Source: Haloarchaeobius sp. HME9146
Lineage (GTDB): Archaea; Halobacteriota; Halobacteria; Halobacteriales; Natrialbaceae
Length of the DNA stretch: 64,000 nt
Assembly: GCF_025399835.1 (NCBI RefSeq)
Contig: NZ_JAODVR010000001.1
Span: 2,914,001-2,978,000, forward strand
Direction: 5' to 3'
The notes beneath the pieces were generated by a model that saw only the letters and a program-made list of their open reading frames with translations, was not told where the DNA came from and did no database searches. A program made the translations under genes and the position numbers. Below are positions 26,979 through 34,544 of the stretch, one piece after another. Every line of letters starts with the position of its first letter. Within the stretch, counting starts at the first letter, position 1.

Positions 26979-26995
26979 CGAGACGGTCCACCGGT
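26979..26995 (+). promoter_or_regulatory. Degenerate hairpin copy 5 lacking the T-loop core
   Basis: CGAGACGGT directly joined to CCACCGGT. These are the exact flanks of copy 4 (26084-26109) without its nine central bases GGTTCGACG. The region comes 101 nt before the gene at 27097. Confidence 0.5.
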
Positions 26996-27004
26996 ATGAG
27001 AGAG

Positions 27005-27014
27005 CTAAATATAC
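27005..27014 (+). promoter_or_regulatory. TATA box inside the SipW-type cluster
   Basis: CTAAATATAC, the best TATA match in the cluster. Transcription should begin near 27035, just before the mini-ORF at 27039. It suggests that the last two genes (27097 and the signal peptidase) can be made separately. Confidence 0.6.
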
Positions 27015-27038
27015 GCCCATCTACCGAACACGGGAACG

Positions 27039-27089
27039 ATGGCGTACCGATGCCTCGATACCGCGGCGAGCGACGGTCTCGGAGGGTGA
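27039..27089 (+). CDS. Possible leader mini-ORF (16 codons)
   Basis: ATG placed as a leaderless start behind the TATA box; MAYRCLDTAASDGLGG and stop. The last codons contain GGAGGG, a Shine-Dalgarno sequence eight bases ahead of the ATG at 27097. It could couple translation of the next gene. No conservation evidence is available. Confidence 0.35.
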   Translation: MAYRCLDTAASDGLGG

Positions 27090-27096
27090 CCACAGC

Positions 27097-27690
27097 ATGA
27101 CACCGGAGGAGTGCTCGCGTCGTCGGGTCCTGCAGCTGGCGGGAGTGCTCGGTGCGGCCGGACTCGCCGGTGGAGCCGCGACCCACGCGCTCCTCTCGTC
27201 TCGAGAATCGTTTCCGGGGAACACGCTCCAGGCCAGCTCGTTCGACCTCCGGGTCGCATGCAAGCGGGACGACGGGTTCACCGTCCCGGCCCAGGACAGC
27301 GACGCCTTCCCGACGAGGTGGGCCAACTCGGCGGACATGCACGTCCCGCTGGCGCTGACACCCGGTGAGACCCGAACGATGACGGTCGCGCTGCGGGCCA
27401 CGGAGCCGGTCGAGACCGCGCTCCGAATCACGGGGGGTTCGGACGATTCGGCCGGAGAACTGCGGCTCTGGCGGGACGAGGACGGCGACACCCGATGGGA
27501 GGACACCGACGCCGCCATCCAGACGAATCCGTCTCCGGTGGTCCTCGACGAACTCCCGGTCGACCTCGGGCTGGGGGTGTGTGGTGGGACGCCGCGGCGA
27601 ATCGGGCTGGAGTGGGCCGTACCGCCGGACGCACGGGCGACCGAGTACTCGCTACGACTCGAATTCATCACAAGACAATGTCAAGATTGA
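27097..27690 (+). CDS. Small secreted protein of the SipW-type cluster
   Basis: A 197-residue protein with a twin-Arg-like signal (SRRRVLQLAGVLGAAGLAGG) and ALLSSRESFPGNTLQ, which lines up with the YFSDTESF-x-GN region of SipW substrates. The rest is a small beta-rich domain (LTPGETRTMTVALRATE) like the TasA core, with two or three cysteines (ACK, GVCGG, RQCQD) that could form a disulfide. It ends 20 bases before the signal peptidase gene and is probably co-transcribed with it. Exact role unknown. Confidence 0.75.
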   Translation: MTPEECSRRRVLQLAGVLGAAGLAGGAATHALLSSRESFPGNTLQASSFDLRVACKRDDGFTVPAQDSDAFPTRWANSADMHVPLALTPGETRTMTVALRATEPVETALRITGGSDDSAGELRLWRDEDGDTRWEDTDAAIQTNPSPVVLDELPVDLGLGVCGGTPRRIGLEWAVPPDARATEYSLRLEFITRQCQD

Positions 27691-27709
27691 CACAGGCACG
27701 TGAACGGGG

Positions 27710-29278
27710 GTGGGGGACGTGAACTGGTCACTGCTGCGGCGCGTGGCGAAGATACTCGCGTTCGTGCTCGTCCTCGCGTTGCTCGTCCCGTTCGTCGTCT
27801 ACAGCGTGCCACAGACCGTCGGGGCGGACCACGGCTTCGTGGTCCTCTCCGGCAGCATGGAGCCGACGATGAGCCCGGGCGACGTGGTCATCGTGAACGA
27901 GGTCAACCCGGACCGGCTGGAGAAGGGGGACATCATCACGTTCGGGAAGAACGGGACGCCGACCACCCACCGCATCATCGAGGTGCAAGAATCGGGCGAC
28001 GGGCTGGAATTCCGGACGAAGGGTGACTCCAACGAAGACCCTGACGCGGGGACGGTCGCAGCCGGCGATGTCGTCGGCAGGGTCCAGCACGTCGTGCCCT
28101 ACATGGGACACGTCGTGAACTTCGCGAACACCAGGACCGGCTTCGGTGTGCTGGTCATGGGCCCCATCGCGTTGCTCCTCGTGACCGAGGTGTGGTCGTT
28201 CGCAGCGTCGGCCAGGACGGGCGCTGACGGACCAGCACAGACCACGGACGTGGACTCGACGCGGCGTGACGATGGTGCGACACCGGCTGGTGAACCCGGC
28301 CCCACAGCTGGCGAATCGGCTGCCGACGGTGCCACCACGGCCAGCGAGGCGGTGGAAGAGAGTTCGAGCACTATCGTCGTGACGCGGAACGACATCAGGT
28401 TGAGCCTGGTGCTCTTTCTCGTCTACACTCCCTACAGCGCCTTGATCGCCTACCGGAGCCTCGAACCACTGTCGGTAACCGTCGCCGTCGCCTCGGTCGC
28501 GGGTCTCCTGTTCACCGGGACCATCTACGCGTTAGGCGGGGCAGACGATGGAGGGACGACGCGAGTTTCCCCGGAGCTGACTCCCGAGCAGTCGGCGGCT
28601 GCTGCGGAGCCGGTTGTCGAGGAACCGACCGACACTGCAGTCGCCTCCGATGCTTCGACCGACGCTGGCGGCTCCACCGGCCCGTCACCGATCGTCGAGG
28701 TGACGGGCGACGACGCGACCTTCGACTTCGAGGACCCCCTCGAACCGGCAGCGTCGGCCCATGACACTCCGGAACCGGAGGAGTGGACGATATGGCAGCG
28801 TCTCAGGCCCTCATCGACAGCACGGGAATCCACCTCGACTGCGCAGGAATCCATCTCGACCGAGCAAGCAGCCACTTCGACCGGGCAGGACCCTACCCCG
28901 CCTGAGCAGTGGACCGTGACGGAGCGTCTGGACCGCCGGACGGTGCTGGCGCTCGCGCTCGTCACCGTCTTCGGGCTCAGCCTGTTCGGCGGATACCAGA
29001 CGTACGCCGTCCTCTCCGATACGGAACGCGTCTCGGTCGACGTCTCCGTCGAGGAGTCGGAGAACGTCTCGGTGAGTGCTGCGGAGACGAACACGAGTAC
29101 TGCAACCGCGACGAGTACTGCAACCGCGACGAGTACTACAACCACGACGAGTACTGCAACCGCGACGAGTACCACAACCACGACAACGACGGCCACCTCG
29201 ACAGCGACAGCCACGACCAGTGGCGAGACGACCAACACGACGACGAGCGCGGAGAACAACAGGCGAGGCTACCGGTGA
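27710..29278 (+). CDS. Signal peptidase I (SipW/ER type) with extended C-terminus
   Basis: A 522-residue protein. Residues 1-160 are a complete archaeal-type signal peptidase: helix 1, VLSGSMEPTM with Ser49, and TTHRII with His87 as the Ser-His pair, then GDSNEDPD. The usual protein would end after the next helix. Here about 360 residues are added: an acidic linker, two transmembrane helices (about 225-275), another linker, and a last helix followed by TYAVLSDTERVSVDV, which resembles the cleavage region of its own substrates, then a Thr/Ser-rich tail. Start is GTG at 27710 (or 27719). It should process the SipW-type proteins upstream. Confidence 0.88.
   Translation: MGDVNWSLLRRVAKILAFVLVLALLVPFVVYSVPQTVGADHGFVVLSGSMEPTMSPGDVVIVNEVNPDRLEKGDIITFGKNGTPTTHRIIEVQESGDGLEFRTKGDSNEDPDAGTVAAGDVVGRVQHVVPYMGHVVNFANTRTGFGVLVMGPIALLLVTEVWSFAASARTGADGPAQTTDVDSTRRDDGATPAGEPGPTAGESAADGATTASEAVEESSSTIVVTRNDIRLSLVLFLVYTPYSALIAYRSLEPLSVTVAVASVAGLLFTGTIYALGGADDGGTTRVSPELTPEQSAAAAEPVVEEPTDTAVASDASTDAGGSTGPSPIVEVTGDDATFDFEDPLEPAASAHDTPEPEEWTIWQRLRPSSTARESTSTAQESISTEQAATSTGQDPTPPEQWTVTERLDRRTVLALALVTVFGLSLFGGYQTYAVLSDTERVSVDVSVEESENVSVSAAETNTSTATATSTATATSTTTTTSTATATSTTTTTTTATSTATATTSGETTNTTTSAENNRRGYR
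29093..29182 (+). repeat. Five 18-bp tandem repeats in the signal peptidase tail
   Basis: Five head-to-tail units of acgagtactgcaaccgcg with a few A/G changes, coding for TSTATA/TSTTTT. They give a Thr/Ser-rich tail suited to O-glycosylation outside the cell, and a tract prone to length change. Confidence 0.85.
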
Positions 29279-29338
29279 GAGAACTCGTACGCGATACCCG
29301 AAGGCAGGCCGACGACAGCAGTACGTGACCTCTCGAGC

Positions 29339-29800
29339 TCAGGGAACGACGTTCGACACCAGCCCGACGAGGGTCCCGTACACCGCGTAGGTCACCAGGG
29401 ACATCTCGCTGTAGACGGGGAATATCTCGGTCGTCGCGATGCCGTGGCTGACGAACCAGAGCGGTTCGATGAGTGCGAAGGCCGCACCCCACGCGAGGAC
29501 GCCGAAGACGAGGCCGACGATGGGGCCGAGGAAGCCACGGCCGTAGTGCCAGAGGGGGCGCGAGTGGACGAGCACGCCGAAGACGCCCCCGAACAGCACC
29601 GAGAATATCAGGTGCCACACCCAGGGGTTCGAGACCGCGGTCGTGAGTTCGAGACTCGTGCCGATAGCGACCGGTGTCAGCGAGAGGGCGAAGGGTGCGA
29701 GGACGAGCAACAGGCCGGCGATGAGGCCGGAGAACATGGTTCGCAACACCACGTCCTGTCGCGGGGTGACTTCGACGGTGACCGTAGGTGGGGCGCTCAT
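29339..29800 (-). CDS. Conserved haloarchaeal integral membrane protein
   Basis: A 153-residue protein with about four transmembrane helices (SGLIAGLLLVLAPFALSL, WHLIFSVLFGGVFGVLV, GFLGPIVGLVFGVLAWG, and a C-terminal YAVYGTLVGLV). The family name is not known to me; no catalytic motif is visible. Start at 29800 (MSAPPTVTVEVTPRQ) follows a hydrophilic N-terminus. It converges with the signal peptidase gene and is followed, in its own direction, by no close partner. Confidence 0.7.
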   Translation of the reverse strand: MSAPPTVTVEVTPRQDVVLRTMFSGLIAGLLLVLAPFALSLTPVAIGTSLELTTAVSNPWVWHLIFSVLFGGVFGVLVHSRPLWHYGRGFLGPIVGLVFGVLAWGAAFALIEPLWFVSHGIATTEIFPVYSEMSLVTYAVYGTLVGLVSNVVP

Positions 29801-29870
29801 TGTTTCTGGGCAAGACCGTTGCCCGTAAATATAGTTTCCCTAACCAATCCCCAAATCCGACCCAAATCGG

Positions 29871-30443
29871 TCAGAACGACCAGTCGTCCCCGGTCAGTTC
29901 GTCCTCGGTCTCCGGGCGCGGCTTCAACTCGGCGTCTTCGAGTTCGTCTCGTACGGCTCGGTACACCTCGTCGACCGGCGGCGTGTCCATCGTCGGGTCC
30001 AGCGGGTGGTCGCCGACCCACTTGTAGCGGACGTTCCGGTCGCGGTCGATGAGGAAACACGAGCGTTTCGACCGCGGGAACAGCTTGAACGTCCGGTACT
30101 TCACGTCGAAGGCCTCGGCCAGGTCGAGTTCGGGGTCGGAGATGAGGGGGAAATCGAGGCCGAACGTGGACATGAACGTCTTGTGCGTGAGCGGGCGGGA
30201 CTTGCTCGCGCCGATTATCTGGACGTTCCCTTCGGCGTCGTCGAACCACTCGTAATCGCGGAACTCGCACCACTCGCCCGTACAGTCCGGCGTGAAATCG
30301 TTCGTGTAGAAACACAGCAGGACGGGTGCGTCGTCGAGGAGGGACGAGAGTCGGGTCTGTTCGGTGCCACCGCCGGGACGGACCAGCGGGGCCACGAATT
30401 CGGGGGCGGTATCACCGACTGCGAGCCCCGAAGCATCACTCAT
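29871..30443 (-). CDS. Peroxiredoxin (AhpC/TSA, BCP-like)
   Basis: A 190-residue thioredoxin-fold peroxidase. The active site reads FYTNDFTPDCTGEWCEFRD, with Cys54 as peroxidatic and Cys59 as the resolving cysteine five residues later, the arrangement of BCP/PrxQ enzymes. It reduces hydrogen peroxide or organic peroxides in the cytoplasm with thioredoxin. The C-terminal acidic extension (about 165-190) is longer than in bacterial BCP. It lies behind the PD-(D/E)XK gene in the same direction, 55 bp apart. Confidence 0.92.
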   Translation of the reverse strand: MSDASGLAVGDTAPEFVAPLVRPGGGTEQTRLSSLLDDAPVLLCFYTNDFTPDCTGEWCEFRDYEWFDDAEGNVQIIGASKSRPLTHKTFMSTFGLDFPLISDPELDLAEAFDVKYRTFKLFPRSKRSCFLIDRDRNVRYKWVGDHPLDPTMDTPPVDEVYRAVRDELEDAELKPRPETEDELTGDDWSF

Positions 30444-30497
30444 GGGTGCAAGTGTGTGTTAGCACGAATATACTTTCCGGGAGATACCGCGAGAAAC

Positions 30498-31751
30498 TCA
30501 AAGCGGGTTCACCAGCGTCCATACGTCGGTCTCGGGGTCGAGGTTCCCCGGTTCCGTGCCGCGCTCGGTGACGATACCGGCGTGGTACAGCATCGCCTTC
30601 AGCTGGAAGGTCGTCCCCGACTGGTACACCGACCCGTCGGCGAGTGTCGCCCTGTCCACCGTCCCGTCGTCTCGGAGCACCCGGCTCCGGGCTTCGTCGC
30701 GGCTGCTCACGAAGAGTTCGACCGCGAACGAGGGGTGACGGTCGTACACGTCCTCGACGAGTTCCCGGAGGCTGGGTCGGACGTTCCCGGCCTCGTGCAG
30801 GCCCTGGAGTTCGGTCACGAGCAGGGTCGTCGCCGGGTACTCGTAGACGATCTGGCGGGCGAGTTGCCCCCACTTCGGGGCGACGTCGATGAACCGCTTG
30901 CGCGAGCGCTTGTACTCGGCGAACGATTCGAGTGCGTCCCGCACATCGCCGTACTCCCGTTTCGCGAACCGGACGACCTCCGCGCCAAGCGGGGTCAGCT
31001 CCGGGTCCGGTTTGCCTGCCGTCTCCTCGACCAGCCCGAGGAACGCTGCGCCCTTCCGGGCCCCATCGGTCGCTCCCACGACGTGCGTCGCCAGGAGGTC
31101 GTCGGTTGGGTTCTGGAGATACACCGCCAGCGGGTACGCGAGGTAGTTCTTCGGGTGGTTCAGGCTGAAGGACTGGTCGGCGACGCCCTGGGCCGTCGCC
31201 TGGAAGCGCAACGCGGTCGTCGCGCTCGTCGACTGTGCGCCGACGACGTGTGGGACTTCGAGGGGTGTGACGCTGCCCTCCGGGCTGACGCCGAGGACGC
31301 CGACGTTCAGGTCGCGTGCGAGCATCTGCGTCCCGGTCGTGATGGCACCGGTGGGAGCGGCGAGGTAGGCCACGTTCGCGTCCGTCAGCCGGTCGTGGGC
31401 CTGGACGACGCCGCGTTCGACGTCGACGTGGCCGTCGCCGCGGTAGCCCTTCGCCTCGACCGCCACGAGCGGTGTCTCGCTCTCGCCCGTCGCTCCCGTC
31501 ACGAGGGAGTCGTCAAGCGGGCCGACACCCACGAGGTCGGGATAGCCCGAGCCGACCCTGACGTGGTTGAACGGGGAGAGCGCGTCGCGGGTCGCGGCAT
31601 CGACCGGTTCGTCCTCGCGCCAGGACTCCATGGTGAACTGCGTGTCCACGACGGCGTAGGAGTCGCTCGCCTCGCGCTCTGGGAACAGCGACCGCTTCAC
31701 GTGGGACAGGACGACCGGTTCGCTCAACTTCGAGGGGGACCCGACGGACAT
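30498..31751 (-). CDS. PD-(D/E)XK nuclease-like protein
   Basis: A 417-residue protein with no family I can name. In the N-terminal part the pattern YPDLVGV (Asp72), then LVAVEAKG (Glu99, Lys101), then GVVQAH (Gln117) matches the PD-(D/E)XK nuclease core including the trailing Gln of motif III. The remaining 300 residues look helical and include an Arg/Lys-rich segment (KRSRKRFI) and a C-terminal YHAGIVTERG that could be a winged helix. A DNA-cutting or DNA-binding role is likely, but no restriction or defense partner is next to it. Confidence 0.65.
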   Translation of the reverse strand: MSVGSPSKLSEPVVLSHVKRSLFPEREASDSYAVVDTQFTMESWREDEPVDAATRDALSPFNHVRVGSGYPDLVGVGPLDDSLVTGATGESETPLVAVEAKGYRGDGHVDVERGVVQAHDRLTDANVAYLAAPTGAITTGTQMLARDLNVGVLGVSPEGSVTPLEVPHVVGAQSTSATTALRFQATAQGVADQSFSLNHPKNYLAYPLAVYLQNPTDDLLATHVVGATDGARKGAAFLGLVEETAGKPDPELTPLGAEVVRFAKREYGDVRDALESFAEYKRSRKRFIDVAPKWGQLARQIVYEYPATTLLVTELQGLHEAGNVRPSLRELVEDVYDRHPSFAVELFVSSRDEARSRVLRDDGTVDRATLADGSVYQSGTTFQLKAMLYHAGIVTERGTEPGNLDPETDVWTLVNPL

Positions 31752-31874
31752 CTTCCAGCTCGGCTACGACCGGTGGGGTCAAGAAACGCCCGGCGGCGGC
31801 GGTCGAATACCGCCGTCGCACCGTCCGTGCCACACACCCACACGATTAATAGCCACAGCCCGCTAGTGTCCCTG

Positions 31875-32852
31875 ATGGCCTGGGCCCCGGACGACAACAG
31901 CCGCGACTCGCTCTCCGAGCGCGACCGCGAGCTATTGGCCGCGATACGCGCCTGTGAGAGCCTCTCAGACCTGGCTCGTCTCACCGGGGCGGCCGACGAG
32001 CACGAGGCGTACTTCACGGCGAAAACGCAGTGGAAGGACCTCCGAAGACGCGAACTGGCCGCCCGAGCGGCGTCGACGGGACTCCCCGGGACCCGCGTCA
32101 CGGTCGGTGGCCACGACTTCTTCGTCCACGGCATCACCCACGCCGGGACCGACGCGGAGCGTGCCTACCTGCGCGAGCACATCTCGGCGGCCCTCGAGGA
32201 CGGCGCGGTCGTCTACTGCGAGCAGGGCATCCGCCAGCTCTACTTCGCCGACCTCGGGGTCTGCGAGATGGACGACTACCGCTGGGCGATGGCCCAGTCG
32301 GCCGAGCGCGGCCTCGACTCACACGTCCCGGACCGCGATGCACACGTCGGCGACCGCGCGCCCACGTCGTTCGACGGCGTCCGCGAGGAGATCGATTCGC
32401 TGGCGTCGCGGTTCAGGGTGGCCACGTTCGAACTCATCCACGACCACAGCGAGCACTACGGCGAGAACGTCGCATCGGCACTCGGCGACGTGGCGTCGGA
32501 CTTCCTCCTGAGCCACGAGGATTTCGGGACCGGGGCCGGGTTCGAGGCGTTCCGGAAGAACCGACAGGCCGCGGCCGACCCGACCAGACTCGACGCCCTC
32601 CAGCGCTACTACGAGACCACGTTCCTCCCGCAACCCCTCGAGCGAGAGTGGTTGCGTCGGCACGACCCCGAACTCGAACTGGTCACCCACGCCCGGAACG
32701 AACGCATGGCCGACTACGCGGTCTACCACAACGAGGAGGCGACCGAGGTCCGGCTCGTCGTCGGCGCGGCACATCAGCCCGGCGTCCGGTACTACCTCGA
32801 ACGGTTCCGTGACGGGGACCGCCGGGTCGACAGCTTCGAACTCGTGGAGTGA
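31875..32852 (+). CDS. TIKI/TraB/GumN-superfamily protein
   Basis: A 325-residue protein. Two GxxH-type motifs characteristic of this putative metalloprotease superfamily are visible: HGITHAGT (His89, with Glu116 in YCEQG) in the first half and VVGAAHQPGVRYYLE near the end. The region between is helical. An AT-rich GATTAATAG near 31843 lies 30 nt before the ATG at 31875. It is divergent from the PD-(D/E)XK gene. Membrane segments are not evident, unlike in typical TraB proteins. Function unknown. Confidence 0.6.
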   Translation: MAWAPDDNSRDSLSERDRELLAAIRACESLSDLARLTGAADEHEAYFTAKTQWKDLRRRELAARAASTGLPGTRVTVGGHDFFVHGITHAGTDAERAYLREHISAALEDGAVVYCEQGIRQLYFADLGVCEMDDYRWAMAQSAERGLDSHVPDRDAHVGDRAPTSFDGVREEIDSLASRFRVATFELIHDHSEHYGENVASALGDVASDFLLSHEDFGTGAGFEAFRKNRQAAADPTRLDALQRYYETTFLPQPLEREWLRRHDPELELVTHARNERMADYAVYHNEEATEVRLVVGAAHQPGVRYYLERFRDGDRRVDSFELVE

Positions 32853-32981
32853 CTCCCTGTGCGGGTGCCGTCGGTCGAATCGCCCCCATCACCCACCCAT
32901 GTGAGGAGTTACCATGTAGCACTTGGACACCCGTACATACAAAGCAGGGTGTGAATGCCTGTAGACCGAAAAACTGTGGGC

Positions 32982-33353
32982 ATGCCTTCTTTGGACAGGC
33001 AGAACGTGGGGGGACTCGCCGAAGAGTGGGCCGAGATCGAGCGGGCGCTCGACTCACCGGCTCGCAGGCGAGTGCTGTCCTATCTCCAGCAGACGGGGGA
33101 ACCGACGACAGTCGACGAGCTGGTCGAGCACGTCGCCAAACACACTGGTGAGCAGCAATCGCGCATGTGGGGGCGACACGATGCAGACACCGCGCTTCGA
33201 TGGGTCCACTTGCCGACGCTGTCGAAGGCCGAACTCGTCGACTGGGGGCCGGACGACGAGACCGTCGAGCTGAACGAGTACGCCCGGCAGCTGCCACTGT
33301 TCTCGCCGTTGAGCGACCGGGTCGTAGAGACGGACGACCCGAGCTGGGCCTGA
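32982..33353 (+). CDS. DUF7344-like winged-helix protein
   Basis: A 123-residue small regulator. The helix-turn-helix region has SPARRRVLSYLQQTGEPTTV and the wing VHLPTLSKAELVDWG resembles the HLPKL-x-DAG-x-V-x-Y/W pattern of DUF7344 proteins. No effector domain is present, so it probably binds DNA or a partner directly. Start: a TATA-like TACATAC (32934-32940) would put transcription start after the first in-frame ATG at 32955, so the ATG at 32982 is chosen. It ends 28 bp from the convergent response regulator. Confidence 0.7.
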   Translation: MPSLDRQNVGGLAEEWAEIERALDSPARRRVLSYLQQTGEPTTVDELVEHVAKHTGEQQSRMWGRHDADTALRWVHLPTLSKAELVDWGPDDETVELNEYARQLPLFSPLSDRVVETDDPSWA

Positions 33354-33381
33354 CACAAGGAGCCGTCGCGGGAGGGCCGAC

Positions 33382-33969
33382 TCAGCGGTGAGTCCGCCCC
33401 GGTTTCCGGTTGATGTTCTTGTACGTCTCGAGCACCTCGTCGAACGCGTCGAGGTCCTGGCGAAGCTGGTCTTCGAGTTCGTCGACCCGTCGCCGAAGCT
33501 CGACGTACTCGGTGTTCGACTCCAGGACGTGAGGGCTGTGTTCGAACTCCAGCAACCGCTGCTTGGTCGCGAACTGGATGTACTCCTGGAGGTCGTCGCT
33601 GTGTGCCCTCGCGGTGAGTTGCTGTTCGATCGCAGAGACGAGGTCCGTGTGCTGGACCGGTTTACACAGGTAGTCGTCGAACGGGAGTTCGAGGATGTCG
33701 AAGTCCGGGTCGACCGCGGTGATGAGGATGATGCTCGTGTCGGTGTCGCGGTCGCGGATCCGTTCCAGTACCTCCTCGCCAGAGTACCCGGGCATCCGGC
33801 GGTCGAGCAACACCACGTCCACGTCGTCCAGCTTCGGGATGACCGGTTCGCCGTCGTACACCGTCTCTACGTCGTAGTCCGCGCGAAGCCACAGGGTGTA
33901 CATGTTCGCGAGCTTCTCCTCGTCGTCGACGATGAGGATGGACGGGCGCTCGCTGTCGTCCGATGGCAT
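33382..33969 (-). CDS. Response regulator with HalX domain
   Basis: A 195-residue two-component regulator. Residues 10-125 form the receiver domain with acidic pocket (DDEE, 15-18), phospho-acceptor Asp56 in LLDRRMPGYSGEEVL, Thr in LITAVDP and Lys in CKPV. The C-terminal 70 residues are a HalX domain, a helical coiled-coil region (ELRRRVDELEDQLRQDLDAF). No DNA-binding domain is present, so it acts through a partner. No histidine kinase is next to it. Confidence 0.92.
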   Translation of the reverse strand: MPSDDSERPSILIVDDEEKLANMYTLWLRADYDVETVYDGEPVIPKLDDVDVVLLDRRMPGYSGEEVLERIRDRDTDTSIILITAVDPDFDILELPFDDYLCKPVQHTDLVSAIEQQLTARAHSDDLQEYIQFATKQRLLEFEHSPHVLESNTEYVELRRRVDELEDQLRQDLDAFDEVLETYKNINRKPGRTHR

Positions 33970-34056
33970 GAGATACCAGTACGTGGACGTGTGCCCTGTT
34001 ATACCTTTGTGCGGTCATCGCCGCCGGTAACCGTCGATAAAAGTGTGTCTACCCGT

Positions 34057-34335
34057 TCAGGCCGGGGACGCGTCGGAGTCGGTCTCCGTCTCGGTCTCGA
34101 GGTCGTCGGTTTCGACCTCCGACTCGACCTCCTTGTCCGTTCCCATAGCCTTGTTTCTACTCTCCTCGAGCTCTTGCTCGATCTCCTCTCGACCCTTCTG
34201 GAACTCACCCATCGCTTCACCGCTCGCACGCGCCAGCTTCGGGAGTTTGTCCGCCCCGAAGAGGAGAATCACGAGCAGGAATACGACGATGAGTTCGGGG
34301 CCACCGATCCCCCCGATGAACAGCGGTATTGTCAT
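34057..34335 (-). CDS. tatA: Twin-arginine translocase subunit TatA/E
   Basis: A 92-residue protein with the TatA plan: short N-terminus, one transmembrane helix (GPELIVVFLLVILLFGADKL), the hinge FGADKLPKLA, an amphipathic helix, and an acidic tail (DLETETETDSD). Start at 34335 (MTIPLFIGG) rather than 34377. TatA oligomers form the translocation channel for folded proteins; haloarchaea send most secreted proteins by Tat, and the window contains several twin-arginine lipoproteins. No tatC is present nearby. Confidence 0.93.
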   Translation of the reverse strand: MTIPLFIGGIGGPELIVVFLLVILLFGADKLPKLARASGEAMGEFQKGREEIEQELEESRNKAMGTDKEVESEVETDDLETETETDSDASPA

Positions 34336-34544
34336 AATCCTATCACCCTCACATACGCCTGCAGAGAAGATAAGCATATTGGGTAAGTGATAGTTTTCCT
34401 GCTTTTTCGCTTACGTGATGGGTGCGAGTGACCGGTTAGCATATCACCGGTGTCTCACTGTTCCGCCGAACCCCTCGCCCGCCTGCCGTCTCCGGATGCA
34501 CACCTTTACGTCACGGACGGTGTAACCGCGAGGTGACCCACGCG

